Positions 24,183 to 32,988 of a DNA stretch of 35,101 nucleotides are shown piece after piece. The DNA lies in contig JAGTRX010000013.1 in assembly GCA_018262285.1 (NCBI GenBank), positions 1 through 35,101 on the forward strand. The letters are read 5' to 3'. The notes below the pieces were generated by a model. That model saw nothing but the letters and a program-made list of their open reading frames with translations. It did not search any database and was not told the DNA's origin. Origin of the DNA: Pseudomonadota bacterium. GTDB taxonomy: Bacteria > Pseudomonadota > Gammaproteobacteria > Burkholderiales > Rhodocyclaceae. The number at the start of each line of letters is the position of its first letter. Position 1 is the stretch's first letter. Made by a program: the position numbers and the translations under genes.

Positions 24183-25193
24183 ATGCGTTGTACATTCTGC
24201 CAGGCTGAAAATGCCGATGGTTCCAAATTTTGTAAAGCTTGTGGCCAGACGCTTCAGGTTGTAGCCCCTGCGCCGACTTCTGACCCAGCGGCCTGTCCGC
24301 GTTGCCAGGCGACCAATGCTGTTGGTGCAAAGTTTTGCAAGGCCTGTGGCACCCCTCTGCTGGCGGCGCCGGCAGTTGTGCCCCAGCCCGTACCGCAACC
24401 AGCACCGCAACCAGCACCGCAACCTCGTCCAGCCTCAGTGAAGCCTGCGGGCAATTTCGAGCCACAGTTTGGCGCAGTCGCAGCCGAGTCCGTCAAAGCA
24501 CCGGCATCTTCATCGCGTCTTGGACTCTGGATTGCACTGATTTTGCTCATGTTCGCGCTTCTGGCCGCTGCCGGTGGTGGTGCTTGGTATTTCCTGATTC
24601 GCAAAGCGGATGTTTCTCCGGCAGCGGCGCTGGAATCTCCCAAGGACGCCTCTTCCGAGACACCGACAACGACCCTGCCTGAAAAGGCGAATGAGGTCGA
24701 GCCCGTTAAAGAGGCGACGAGCGAGCCAGAAAAAGCGCCAGATGCTCAGGCCGAGTCGAAGCCAGAGGAGAAGTCCGAACAGAAGGCAGTGGAAAAGCCG
24801 GAGCCATTGCCGGAACCCAAGGTAGAAGCCAAGCCCGAACCAGTCAAGCCTGTGCCGCCCAAAGTGGTGAAGCCCGAGCCGCGCCCCTATTATCGTGACG
24901 AACCCTATCGGCGCGAGCCTTACCGTCGTGATTATCGCCGTGAGCCCTATGACCGCGACGGACGCGAATCCTATCGTCGCGAACCCGTTCCGCCTCCGCC
25001 GCCAAGTTTGCCGGATTGGTTGCAGGGTTTGCGCGCCGAAGTTGCACGCTGTGCCGGCAAGAATCCCATCAGCAAGTCGATATGCGAGGAGAAGGCGCGC
25101 AATCGCTTCTGTCCCGGCAACTGGGATAGGGTCAGGGATTGCGAGTCGCGTCAGACTCCATCTCAATCACAGCAAACACCGTTTTCACCGTAG
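24183..25193 (+). CDS. Double zinc-ribbon membrane protein with YRREP-repeat tail
   Basis: 336 aa. The start at 24183 has GGGAGG 8 nt upstream. Two N-terminal zinc ribbons use CTFC...CKAC and CPRC...CKAC, each followed by G. An APQP repeat linker leads to a membrane helix (about 118-138, WIALILLMFALLAAAGGGAWY). A Pro/Glu/Lys-rich stretch follows, then Tyr-Arg-rich repeats (RDEPYRREPYRRDYRREPY), then a compact C-terminal segment with four Cys (VARCAGKN, SICEEKARNRFCPGNW, RDCES). The cytoplasmic zinc ribbons resemble those of proteins working beside Ser/Thr kinases. The C-terminal Cys segment would be periplasmic. An 81-nt gap to the kinase gene holds a small hairpin (about 24138-24161). No specific function was recognised; the operon suggests signalling across the inner membrane (inference). 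Confidence 0.82.
   Translation: MRCTFCQAENADGSKFCKACGQTLQVVAPAPTSDPAACPRCQATNAVGAKFCKACGTPLLAAPAVVPQPVPQPAPQPAPQPRPASVKPAGNFEPQFGAVAAESVKAPASSSRLGLWIALILLMFALLAAAGGGAWYFLIRKADVSPAAALESPKDASSETPTTTLPEKANEVEPVKEATSEPEKAPDAQAESKPEEKSEQKAVEKPEPLPEPKVEAKPEPVKPVPPKVVKPEPRPYYRDEPYRREPYRRDYRREPYDRDGRESYRREPVPPPPPSLPDWLQGLRAEVARCAGKNPISKSICEEKARNRFCPGNWDRVRDCESRQTPSQSQQTPFSP
24391..24426 (+). repeat. Three 12-bp tandem repeats (APQP linker)
   Basis: Three near-identical units of caccgcaaccag inside the zinc-ribbon gene encode the Ala-Pro-Gln-Pro linker between the second zinc ribbon and the membrane helix. They preserve the reading frame. Confidence 0.8.
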
Positions 25194-25210
25194 GGATTTT
25201 GTAGCTGTTA

Positions 25211-25247
25211 CCACCGTTCCTTGTGCTAAGAGCCAAAGGAACGGTGG
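25211..25247. terminator. Hairpin terminator between convergent zinc-ribbon gene and lpxH
   Basis: CCACCGTTCCTT and AAGGAACGGTGG form a perfect 12-bp stem with a 13-nt loop, 17 nt after the zinc-ribbon stop and 10 nt from the lpxH stop. There is no long T-run, but its position between convergent genes supports the call. Confidence 0.72.
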
Positions 25248-25256
25248 GCAGCGGAT

Positions 25257-25976
25257 TTAGATCAGCGCTTGGCGCTGCAGGCTGATGCCGTCCCAACCCA
25301 GGATTTCGCCGCGATCTTCCTGCCAGTCGGCCAGCACCCAGCGCTCGACCGGGATATTGTCGACAAGGTGATGATGGGTTGCTGGCTGGTGGGTATGGCC
25401 GTGGATGAACGTGGCGTGGCCGTGCTGGCGGATGAAGTCATCCGTGGTTTGCCGGTTGAGATCCATCAGGGTGCTGTCTTTTTGTTGCTTGTACTGCGTA
25501 CTTTGCTGACGGAGTTGGGTGGCAAGGGCGCGTCGTTCGGCCAGGGGTCTGGCGAGAAAAGCTGTTTGCCACGTGGGTGACCGCACCTGAAGGCGAAAAG
25601 ACTGATATTCCTTGTCGTCCGTGCACAGAGCGTCACCGTGTGAGAGGACAAATTTTTTCTCAGGCAGGGAAAGAAGAAAGGGATCGGGGAGCAGCTTGGT
25701 TGCACTGGCGGCTGCAAAACGGCTGCCGAGAAGGAAATCACGGTTGCCACGCTGGATGTGAATGGAAATACCAGCAGCGCTGGCGGCGTTCAGGGCGGCA
25801 ATGATTTTTTGATGAAAGGAATCATCGTCATCGTCGCCGATCCAGGCTTCAAACAGGTCGCCCAGAATGTAGAGCGATTGGGCTTGCCGAGCCAACCCGC
25901 CGAGGTAATCAAGAAAAATACGCGTCACCCCGGGCGAGCCGGGGGACAGGTGCACATCGGAAAGAAAATGTATCAA
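25257..25976 (-). CDS. lpxH: UDP-2,3-diacylglucosamine diphosphatase (lipid A synthesis)
   Basis: 239 aa from a TTG at 25976: the family N-terminus IHFLSDVHLSP begins right there, and no ATG or GTG is near. The frame stays open upstream into the cyclophilin gene, but that part is a shadow. Calcineurin-like metallophosphatase motifs are complete: SDVHLSP, GDLFEAWIGDDD, GNRDFLLG, LSHGDALCTDD, and HGHTHQPATHH. LpxH hydrolyses UDP-2,3-diacylglucosamine to lipid X, the fourth step of lipid A synthesis, at the inner face of the cytoplasmic membrane. Length is as usual (about 240). It lies 15 nt after the cytoplasmic cyclophilin stop, an association seen often in proteobacteria. The TTG start and poor ribosome site suggest low or coupled translation. 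Confidence 0.95.
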   Translation of the reverse strand: MIHFLSDVHLSPGSPGVTRIFLDYLGGLARQAQSLYILGDLFEAWIGDDDDDSFHQKIIAALNAASAAGISIHIQRGNRDFLLGSRFAAASATKLLPDPFLLSLPEKKFVLSHGDALCTDDKEYQSFRLQVRSPTWQTAFLARPLAERRALATQLRQQSTQYKQQKDSTLMDLNRQTTDDFIRQHGHATFIHGHTHQPATHHHLVDNIPVERWVLADWQEDRGEILGWDGISLQRQALI

Positions 25977-25990
25977 TACAGAGGGCTGGC

Positions 25991-26482
25991 TTAGACGATT
26001 TCTGCCTTCTCGATGATGACGTCGTCGACAGGAACGTCGTGATGCATACCCTTGTTGCCGGTTTTGACTTTGCGGATGGCGTCGACGACATCCATTCCCT
26101 CGGCGACCTGAGCAAAAACGCAATAGCCCCAGCCACTGCCAGACGGGGACTTGAAGTCGAGAAAATCATTGTCGACGACATTGATGAAGAATTGGGCGGT
26201 GGCGGAATGCGGGTCATTGGTACGTGCCATGGCGACGCTGCCACGCTTGTTTTTCAGGCCGTTGGCGGCTTCGTTATCGATCGGGTCGTTGACCGACTTT
26301 TGCTTCATTCCAGGTTCAAAACCGCCACCTTGAACCATGAAGGTGCTGATAACGCGGTGGAACACGGTGTTGTCGTAGTGTCCGGATTTGACGTAGGCTA
26401 GAAAGTTTTCGACCGTCTTCGGGGCTTTTTCTGCGTCGAGTTCAAGAGTGATGACGCCAAAATTGGTTGTGAGCTTGACCAT
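25991..26482 (-). CDS. ppiB: Cytoplasmic cyclophilin-type peptidyl-prolyl isomerase
   Basis: 163 aa, no signal peptide. It begins [16 protein letters not shown]. The cyclophilin active-site motifs are clear: [18 protein letters not shown] (catalytic Arg in FHRV), [21 protein letters not shown] and GMDVVDAI. The family isomerises prolyl bonds during folding. It sits 9 nt downstream of a paralogous exported cyclophilin and upstream of lpxH in one operon. Confidence 0.95.
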   Translation of the reverse strand: MVKLTTNFGVITLELDAEKAPKTVENFLAYVKSGHYDNTVFHRVISTFMVQGGGFEPGMKQKSVNDPIDNEAANGLKNKRGSVAMARTNDPHSATAQFFINVVDNDFLDFKSPSGSGWGYCVFAQVAEGMDVVDAIRKVKTGNKGMHHDVPVDDVIIEKAEIV

Positions 26483-26491
26483 GAGAAATCC

Positions 26492-27052
26492 TTACTTTTC
26501 TGAAATGATGGTGACACTTTCGATGACGATGGGCGTCTGCGGAACGTTCTGGTGCATGCCCGAATTGCCGGTCGGAACCTTGGCGATTTTATCGACGACT
26601 TCCATGCCTGCCTTGACCTTGCCAAAGACGGCATAACCCCAGCCGTCGAAGGAAGGGTAGTCCAAGCTGGCATTGTCGGCATGGTTGATGAAGAACTGGG
26701 AACTGGCGGAGTGCGGACTCGACATGCGGGCCATGGCAATGGAGCCACGAAGGTTTTTCAGGCCATTTTTGGCTTCGTTTTCGATTGGCGCCTGGGTGGG
26801 TTTCTGGTTCATCTTGTCATCGAAGCCGCCTCCCTGGATCATGAAATTAGGCATGACGCGATGGAAGATGGTGCCGTTGTAAAAACCTTCTTTGGCGTAC
26901 TTGAGAAAATTGGCCACGCTTTTTGGTGCTTTTTGGGCATCAAGCTCAATGACGATCTTGCCCAGACTGGTCTTGAGTTCGACCGTTGGTGCCGCCCAGA
27001 CGGCAGTTGCCAGACACAGGCTGGCTATCAGGGTGGCAAATTTTTGCATCAT
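26492..27052 (-). CDS. ppiA: Periplasmic cyclophilin-type peptidyl-prolyl isomerase
   Basis: 186 aa from the ATG at 27052, with AAGGAG 10 nt upstream (an ATG at 27049 is adjacent). The signal peptide is [20 protein letters not shown], cleaved before APTV. The cyclophilin core has [39 protein letters not shown] and GMEVVDKI. It is the exported counterpart of the next gene and very similar to it, pointing to a local duplication followed by gain or loss of a signal peptide. It starts 2 nt after the stop of an exported L,D-transpeptidase gene, so it may help fold envelope proteins. Confidence 0.93.
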   Translation of the reverse strand: MMQKFATLIASLCLATAVWAAPTVELKTSLGKIVIELDAQKAPKSVANFLKYAKEGFYNGTIFHRVMPNFMIQGGGFDDKMNQKPTQAPIENEAKNGLKNLRGSIAMARMSSPHSASSQFFINHADNASLDYPSFDGWGYAVFGKVKAGMEVVDKIAKVPTGNSGMHQNVPQTPIVIESVTIISEK

Positions 27053-27054
27053 TT

Positions 27055-28425
27055 TTATGCGGCTCCTTCGTAGATAATTTTCCATTTGCCGTCTTCGCGT
27101 TTCCAGTACTGGCGCTTTTTCATTGTGTTGTGGAGATTGTTGCTGCGATATTGTTGCTCGAAGGTGACGACGATGAGCTCTTCCTTGCCAGGATGGCGGA
27201 AGACGGAAAGGTTGGCGACACGAACCTTGATCCATTCCTTGCTGGCGTTGATTTTGCGTTTTTGCTCGGCAAATTGCTCAAAATTTTGCTCGCCGGCCGC
27301 GAACTTGCGTGAATAATGCTGCAGGAAACGTTCGGAATCGCGGCTTTCCCAGTCGCTGCGCCAGGCCTCAATGGTCTTGTTGAGGGCGTTGCGTTCCTTG
27401 TTCCAGTCGTCGAGCGACAGCCACTCGACTGAATTGCTGATGATGACCGGCGTCAAACCGATCTGGAGATTCTTGGCGATGACATCCAGGTCGCGATTGG
27501 CCAGTACGACGCAGCCGTCAGAAGCCTTGGGCGGACGCGAGAAAGTATCGGAGGGCGTGCCGTGCAGCCAGATGCCATGGCCCTTGCGGCCTTGTTGCTT
27601 GTCCCATTCATTGGGATAGTTGATGGGGAAAGCGCCGCTGCCGTAAAGATCGGGCAGCTTTTGCCGTGGCAGGCTGGAAATGACGTGGTAGACGCCGATG
27701 GGTGTCTTTTTGTCGCCTTCGCTGAATTTGTTGGCGCCAAGTTTGCCCTGGCTGATGTAGTAATCGGCGACGAACTGCGGGCGGCCATTGTTGTTGGCGT
27801 ACACGTAGAGGCGCGATTTCTGTGTGTCGACGACGATGGCGTGCTTCTGGTCAGGCTGCATTTGCAGAAGGTAGCGTGGCACATAGTTGGCGGGCGGCTT
27901 GCTGCGGTAAGCTCTGAGACGAGCCACCGCTTCTTCACGCAGATCGGCGACCTTGTCGGTGGCACCGGCACTGCCGCCACCAAAGCTGGAAATGGGCTTG
28001 GTACGCGCCAACAGCAAATCACCGCGAATGAGGTGACCCAAACGGAAGTTGGGGTATTGATTCAACAGGGCATCGGTGAGTTGCAGCGCCTGATCGAGAC
28101 GGTTTTGCTCAATGGACTGAAAAACCCGGTTGAGCAAAGGTTCCGGGCCAGAATCCGATACGGTGCTGGCGAGCGTTGGCGCGACCATATTGGAAGCCGA
28201 TGCTTCGGATATGACATTGGAGAAGTCCGCCGGAGCGGCTGCCTGAGCTTTGGGAACTGTTTTACGGGTGATCGGTTTTGCCGATTTTTTGGCCGGTTTG
28301 GTAGCGACTTTATGGCTGGCATTCGCCGCCTTGTGCTTTTTGGCACTTCTGTCGGGGCGGGCATGAACGCTGGCAGCAAGACAAACGGCCAGCGCCAGGA
28401 GCAGAAGTGGCTTGCGAATCAGCAT
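27055..28425 (-). CDS. Exported L,D-transpeptidase with C-terminal NTF2-like domain (Cds6-like)
   Basis: 456 aa from the ATG at 28425, which overlaps the previous stop (TGATG). The signal peptide is [23 protein letters not shown] Lys/Ala-rich linker and short TPR-like helices ([27 protein letters not shown]) follow. The YkuD domain (about 200-330) has [23 protein letters not shown] and the nucleophile loop [13 protein letters not shown] (SDGC rather than SHGC). The last about 110 residues are NTF2-like (FLQHYSRKF ... [15 protein letters not shown]), similar to the end of the upstream TPR protein. This architecture matches what databases call Cds6-type L,D-transpeptidases (recalled, not searched). 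It is likely to act in periplasmic peptidoglycan cross-linking. Confidence 0.9.
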   Translation of the reverse strand: MLIRKPLLLLALAVCLAASVHARPDRSAKKHKAANASHKVATKPAKKSAKPITRKTVPKAQAAAPADFSNVISEASASNMVAPTLASTVSDSGPEPLLNRVFQSIEQNRLDQALQLTDALLNQYPNFRLGHLIRGDLLLARTKPISSFGGGSAGATDKVADLREEAVARLRAYRSKPPANYVPRYLLQMQPDQKHAIVVDTQKSRLYVYANNNGRPQFVADYYISQGKLGANKFSEGDKKTPIGVYHVISSLPRQKLPDLYGSGAFPINYPNEWDKQQGRKGHGIWLHGTPSDTFSRPPKASDGCVVLANRDLDVIAKNLQIGLTPVIISNSVEWLSLDDWNKERNALNKTIEAWRSDWESRDSERFLQHYSRKFAAGEQNFEQFAEQKRKINASKEWIKVRVANLSVFRHPGKEELIVVTFEQQYRSNNLHNTMKKRQYWKREDGKWKIIYEGAA

Positions 28426-29558
28426 CAGCGGGTTTGTTCGTCCTGAATCAGCCACTTGCCGTTGGAGCGCACCATGATCAGAACTTTGCCGGTTGAATTG
28501 GCCAGTCCTGCCGCCTTGTAGTGCTGACGGAATTTGACCGTGGCCTTGTTGCCATCAACGGTGATCACCGGCTGGTCATAACTCACCTGAATTTTGCCTC
28601 CCTTACCGGCGATACGCTGTTGGCGCTGCGCTTCCCATGCCTTGCGCGACAGGCCATTGGGCGTCTTGAAGTCGTTGCTGTAATGGGCGAGGTAGCCGCG
28701 TACATCCTTGTTTGACCAGGCTGCTGCCCAGCCGGCCAAGGCTTTGGTAACTTCGTCATCGCCAGCCTTGCTGGCAGGCGCAGCGGCCGGTGCGGTTTCA
28801 GCCGCAGCGACAGGCGTTGGCTTGGTCGTGGCCGCTTTGGTCGCTGGAGCCGAAGCGGCCGGTGTGGTGGACACCACTGCCGCTGTCGGCGCGGTGGTTG
28901 AGGTTACAACAGCTCTGGTGGTGGTGGTTGCAGCAGCTAGTGTTGTGGTGGTGGGAGCCTGGGTCGGGGCGGCGGCGACCTTGACTGGTTCTGGCCTGAC
29001 GGCTGCCGGACGAACGCCCGGTTTGCCGGAAGTGCTGATCAAGTCACGGATGAGTGCCAGCTTGTTTTGCGCTGTCGGGTTTGATGAGTCGATTTGCAAG
29101 GCCTTGTCGTAGGCCTGGCTGGCCAGCTTGGCGTAAACATCGCCGAGATTTTCGTAGGCGATAGCGTAGGAGGGATGGGTGCGAATCGCCATTTCCAGCG
29201 CCGTGCGGGATTTGTCGTACTGTTTTTGCTGGGCGTAGAGTACCGCCAGGTTGTTGTAGGGCTCGGGCAGTTCCGGGTAATCTTCGGTCAGCTTGGTGAA
29301 CACGGCGATGGCGTCGGCCGGTTTGTTCATCTCGGTCAGGATCAAACCCTTGATGAAACGACCCTGGGCATCCTTGGGGCGGCTGGCAAGATAGGCGTCG
29401 ACCTTGGTGAGAGCCTGCGGGAACTGCCCCTGCTTGATGAGGCGTTGAACCTCCGGCAAATTGGCAAAGGCAGGAAGGGCGGTCATAAGGACGGCGCCGA
29501 GAAGAAGGGCACGCAATTTTGCGCCGGTCTGAATGCGGGTAAGAGCCTTCATCGCCAT
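28425..29558 (-). CDS. Exported TPR protein with C-terminal NTF2-like domain
   Basis: 377 aa from the ATG at 29558 (an ATG at 29552 is also possible). The signal peptide is TGAKLRALLLGAVLMTALPAFA. TPR repeats cover about 35-165 (FPQALTKVDAYLASRPKDAQ, PEPYNNLAVLYAQQKQYDKSRTALEMA, AIAYENLGDVYAKLA). A long Ala/Thr/Pro-rich linker (about 175-260) follows. The NTF2-like C-terminus (WAAAWSNKDVRGYLAHYSNDF ... VMVRSNGKWLIQDE type) is paralogous to that of the next gene. It is probably a periplasmic scaffold for the coupled L,D-transpeptidase (inference from TGATG overlap and shared domain). It is first in the operon and divergent from cysS. Confidence 0.85.
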   Translation of the reverse strand: MAMKALTRIQTGAKLRALLLGAVLMTALPAFANLPEVQRLIKQGQFPQALTKVDAYLASRPKDAQGRFIKGLILTEMNKPADAIAVFTKLTEDYPELPEPYNNLAVLYAQQKQYDKSRTALEMAIRTHPSYAIAYENLGDVYAKLASQAYDKALQIDSSNPTAQNKLALIRDLISTSGKPGVRPAAVRPEPVKVAAAPTQAPTTTTLAAATTTTRAVVTSTTAPTAAVVSTTPAASAPATKAATTKPTPVAAAETAPAAAPASKAGDDEVTKALAGWAAAWSNKDVRGYLAHYSNDFKTPNGLSRKAWEAQRQQRIAGKGGKIQVSYDQPVITVDGNKATVKFRQHYKAAGLANSTGKVLIMVRSNGKWLIQDEQTR

Positions 29559-29587
29559 GTTACAATCCGTCGTGTAAATAATCCCTG

Positions 29588-29616
29588 ATTCTACCAAGAA
29601 CTGCGGCCAATCCAAA
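29588..29616 (-). promoter_or_regulatory. Possible promoter of the envelope operon
   Basis: On the minus strand a good -10, TAGAAT (29593-29588, 5/6), has only a weak -35, TTTGGA, at 17 bp. The predicted start of transcription is about 23 nt before the TPR-protein ATG. Confidence 0.3.
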
Positions 29617-29657
29617 GCTTTGTCGCAGGTTTTGAACTCCCTTATTCTCGATACGTC

Positions 29658-31028
29658 ATGTTGAAAATTTTCAACACGCTCAAGCGTGAAAAACAGTCCT
29701 TTGTGCCCATTGTTTCTGGTCAGGTGCGCATGTATGTTTGCGGAATGACCGTCTATGATTATTGCCATCTCGGGCACGCCCGGGTGATGGTGGTTTTCGA
29801 CCTGGTTTATCGCTGGCTGAAGGCATCAGGTTTTGAGGTGACGTACGTTCGCAATATCACCGATATTGACGACAAAATTATCCGCCGTGCCGCAGAAAAT
29901 GGCGAAACTATCTATCAACTGACGGATCGCTTCATTGCCTTCATGCATGAAGATGCCGATGCCCTTGGCGTGCTAAGGCCGACGCACGAACCGCGCGCCA
30001 CTGATTATGTGCCGCAGATGCTCGAATTGATCCGCCAGTTGGAGGCCAATGGTTTGGCCTATCAGGCGACGGATGGCGATGTAAATTTTGCCGTGCGCAA
30101 GTTCGAAGGCTACGGCAAGCTTTCCGGCAAATCGCTCGACGATCTGCGCGCCGGTGAGCGGGTTGAAGTCGATTCCGCCAAGGACGATCCGCTCGATTTC
30201 GTCCTCTGGAAGCACGCCAAGCCGGGCGAACCGGCCTGGTCATCGCCTTGGGGCGAGGGACGTCCGGGTTGGCATATCGAATGCTCGGCCATGAGTTCCG
30301 AGTTGCTCGGCCAGCAATTTGATATTCACGGCGGTGGTCAGGACTTGCAATTTCCGCATCACGAAAACGAGATTGCCCAATCCGAGGGCGCGCACGGCTG
30401 CAATTTCGTCAATGTCTGGATGCACAACGGTTTTGTGCGAGTCGATAACGAGAAAATGTCCAAGTCGCTGGGCAATTTTTTCTCCATCCGTGAGGTGCTC
30501 AAGGTCTTTGATCCAGAAGTCGTGCGTTTCTTCATCCTGCGCGCCCATTATCGCAGCCCGCTCAATTACTCGGATGCGCATCTGCTCGACGCCAGGCGCA
30601 GTCTGGATACCCTCTATTTCACCCTGCGCGACGTGCCACCGCTGCAGTGCCAAATTGACTGGGAGGATCCCCATGCCAGGCGTTTCCGCGCGGCGCTCGA
30701 TGATGATTTTGATTCGCCGGGTGCTATTGCTGTCCTGTTTGAATTGGCAGCGGAAGCCAATCGCAGCCGCAATGCATTTCTATCCGGCTTGCTTAAGGCG
30801 CTGGCCGGTCTGGTTGGCTTGCTGGAGCGTGAGCCGCAGGCGTATTTGCAGGGGGCGACGGCGGCGGGAGGGATGGCCGAGGATGAAATTGAAAGCCTGA
30901 TTGCCGAGCGACTGGCGGCAAAAAAAGCCCGCAACTTCGCTGAATCCGACCGCATCCGTGATGCGTTGAAGGCTGCCGGCATTCTTCTGGAAGACGGCGC
31001 GCAAGGGACGAGCTGGCGCCGGGCTTAG
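29658..31028 (+). CDS. cysS: Cysteinyl-tRNA synthetase
   Basis: 456 aa, the usual length. The class I motifs are present: the HIGH equivalent HLGHA in [14 protein letters not shown] and KMSKSLGNF. Zinc ligands are in VCGMTVYD, in HIECSAMS and in [13 protein letters not shown]. It charges tRNA-Cys in the cytoplasm. It is divergent from the envelope operon with a 99-nt gap and ends 3 nt from a convergent substrate-binding-protein gene. No strong ribosome site is visible. Confidence 0.98.
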   Translation: MLKIFNTLKREKQSFVPIVSGQVRMYVCGMTVYDYCHLGHARVMVVFDLVYRWLKASGFEVTYVRNITDIDDKIIRRAAENGETIYQLTDRFIAFMHEDADALGVLRPTHEPRATDYVPQMLELIRQLEANGLAYQATDGDVNFAVRKFEGYGKLSGKSLDDLRAGERVEVDSAKDDPLDFVLWKHAKPGEPAWSSPWGEGRPGWHIECSAMSSELLGQQFDIHGGGQDLQFPHHENEIAQSEGAHGCNFVNVWMHNGFVRVDNEKMSKSLGNFFSIREVLKVFDPEVVRFFILRAHYRSPLNYSDAHLLDARRSLDTLYFTLRDVPPLQCQIDWEDPHARRFRAALDDDFDSPGAIAVLFELAAEANRSRNAFLSGLLKALAGLVGLLEREPQAYLQGATAAGGMAEDEIESLIAERLAAKKARNFAESDRIRDALKAAGILLEDGAQGTSWRRA

Positions 31029-31031
31029 GCG

Positions 31032-32078
31032 TCAGTTGCCAAGCCTGACAGCGCCGCCCTTGCGGGCGGCTTCAAGCAATTTGGCGGGGATGTTCAGCTT
31101 GAATTTTTTTGCCTTGCCCAGATCGAAGGCATAGCCGCCTTGCGGCCAGCGTGGTGGAATGGCCTTGACCGGCTGACCTTCAAACAATTGTTTAATCATT
31201 CCCGCGATGGTTCGTCCAGCAGCTTCCTGATCCGGATAGAGGGACATGGTGGCTCCCCAGCCATCAGTGACTTCTTTTTTGCCGACTGCCACCAGCGGCT
31301 TGCTGGCATTCTTGAACACCATTTCGGCAAAGGGCTGCTGTACCCCCATCTGATCGTTGGGAGTAATGAAAACATCGACGACCGGGTCAAGCTCAAGAAC
31401 GTGGCTCTTTGCCAATTCGGTCATGCGGCGATGGCCTTCCTCGCTTTTGACAAACTCGACGCTACGGAAAATGACCTGAATATCCTTGAATTCCGGTAGC
31501 TTCAGCGCCTCTTCCACCCATTTGCGGTAGCTTTGCGATTGCGGCATATCAGCGTCGATCAACGCAAATTTTCTGGCGTTGGGCATGATTTGCCGGATAA
31601 AGCGCAGACGGTCTTCCACCCTTACCGGGTAACACACGCCGGTAAAATTGGCCTTGGGCGGCACGTCGAACTGGTCGATAAGACCTTCGCCGATCGGGTC
31701 GGTGACGGCGCCGAAAACGAATTTGTATTTCATGTTGCCCAAGGCAAGTTTCTTGAACCCGGCGGCGGCTACCGTGCCGTTGAGGAAAATGACGTCGTGG
31801 GCACTGTCGCTTTCTGCATCCCAGATGCTTATGGTGGCGCCTTCCTTGTTGCCAATCGAGTAATGCTTGACCTGGAGGTTTTTGCCTTCCTTGAAGCCTA
31901 GCTTTTCCAGTTCAGCCAGCATGGCAACCCTGACCGATTCGTAGGGCTCGCCTTTTTGCGCATCGACAATGAGGAGGCGGTAGGTTTTCCCTGTTTCCGC
32001 AGCCTGAATCTGGACCGAAAGAGACGGGACTATGAACAAAGCAATGGCTAGGGAAAACAAACAGGTTTTGAAATTCAT
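31032..32078 (-). CDS. ABC-transporter substrate-binding protein, TrpX/ABC_sub_bind type
   Basis: 348 aa, with GGAGGG 7 nt before the start. The signal peptide is MNFKTCLFSLAIALFIVPSLSVQIQAA. The two-lobed periplasmic binding fold resembles PF04392 members: YRLLIVDAQKGEPYESVRVAM, VIFLNGTVAAAGFKKLA, FGAVTDPIGEGLIDQF, DVFITPNDQMGVQQPFAEMV, KPLVAVGKKEVTDGWGATMSLYPDQEAAGRTIAGMI. No permease or ATPase gene is adjacent, so it is an orphan in this window; ligand unknown. It could feed a transporter elsewhere or a membrane signalling protein. Confidence 0.85.
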   Translation of the reverse strand: MNFKTCLFSLAIALFIVPSLSVQIQAAETGKTYRLLIVDAQKGEPYESVRVAMLAELEKLGFKEGKNLQVKHYSIGNKEGATISIWDAESDSAHDVIFLNGTVAAAGFKKLALGNMKYKFVFGAVTDPIGEGLIDQFDVPPKANFTGVCYPVRVEDRLRFIRQIMPNARKFALIDADMPQSQSYRKWVEEALKLPEFKDIQVIFRSVEFVKSEEGHRRMTELAKSHVLELDPVVDVFITPNDQMGVQQPFAEMVFKNASKPLVAVGKKEVTDGWGATMSLYPDQEAAGRTIAGMIKQLFEGQPVKAIPPRWPQGGYAFDLGKAKKFKLNIPAKLLEAARKGGAVRLGN

Positions 32079-32146
32079 GCCATTCCCTCCGGGTTACCTG
32101 CTTTCCTCATCATAGCCAGTTCTATATTTTGTGACTAGCGCGTTAT

Positions 32147-32977
32147 TTATGCTTCCATCAGCAAATGCCCGGCCAGCAGAAGGTTGATCGCTTCAGGTTG
32201 TTCCATAACGGCAGCGTGGCCGGCACCTTCAATGGTCACCATCCGGCTGTTTTTAATTCGCTTGGCGATTTCTGCCGAATCGGTTGGTGGATAAAGACGG
32301 TCTTCGGCACCTGCGACAATCAGGCTTCGGCAGGGAATCCTGGTCAGATTGTTCAGCAGGTTGCCATCAGCAATGTCCGGAAACTGAGCCAGATTGAGCA
32401 GCGTCTGGCCAGCGCAAAAATCGGGCATATCGCGCAAGGCGACGGTAAAGCTGGCCAGACGCTGGGTAATCAGATCGGGATTCTTTTTCTGGAAAGCTTC
32501 CGAGTACAAATCGGGAACAAAAGCCCGGAAAAGTCCCTCGATATCATTTTTTTCCGTCAGGCTTTGCCAGTTGGACAGAATGCCACGCGGCAAGGGACGA
32601 ATGAGGGCGGTGGTGGTGATCAGCATCAGCGAGAGTGGAATATCCGGGTACTGGCTGGCAAATTTCATGCTGGTCATGCCGCCGTAACTGGTGCCGACGA
32701 AGTGCGCCCGCTGGATGTCGAGCGCCTGCAGCAAGGCCAGCAGGTCGTCGACATGCGTTTGCATGGTGTAGGGGGCGGTGGTGACCTCTGAACGCCACTG
32801 GCCACGGTACTCGTATTGCAGGGTACTGAACCCCATTTTTTGTGCCAGTTGTGCCTGTGACTGCCAGGATTCCAGCGGGCTCATGATGCCGTTCAGGAAA
32901 AGCACACAGGGGGCATCCTGGCTTTGCTGGTGGTAGGCGTACTGGCAACTGAAATTGTTGATGGTGATGTTGGGCAT
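32147..32977 (-). CDS. Alpha/beta-hydrolase fold protein
   Basis: 276 aa, 11 nt after the stop of the ADP-ribosylglycohydrolase gene; no clear ribosome site. Fold landmarks are present: oxyanion region VLFLNGIMSPLESW, nucleophile elbow GTSYGG with Ser, an acid in GAEDRLYPP and the catalytic His in GAGHAAVMEQPEAIN. It resembles the 3-oxoadipate enol-lactonase / haloperoxidase-like branch, whose members cleave esters, lactones or thioesters. The substrate cannot be assigned. There is no signal peptide, so it is cytoplasmic. Its position after an ADP-ribosylglycohydrolase raises the chance of an ester-linked substrate, but that is speculative. Confidence 0.85.
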   Translation of the reverse strand: MPNITINNFSCQYAYHQQSQDAPCVLFLNGIMSPLESWQSQAQLAQKMGFSTLQYEYRGQWRSEVTTAPYTMQTHVDDLLALLQALDIQRAHFVGTSYGGMTSMKFASQYPDIPLSLMLITTTALIRPLPRGILSNWQSLTEKNDIEGLFRAFVPDLYSEAFQKKNPDLITQRLASFTVALRDMPDFCAGQTLLNLAQFPDIADGNLLNNLTRIPCRSLIVAGAEDRLYPPTDSAEIAKRIKNSRMVTIEGAGHAAVMEQPEAINLLLAGHLLMEA

Positions 32978-32988
32978 GGTTCAGGCGC

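Noticed and set aside
29620-29648. TTGTCG-17-TATTCT as a cysS promoter
   Set aside because: It would place the transcription start about 3 nt before the ATG, and both hexamers are only 4/6.
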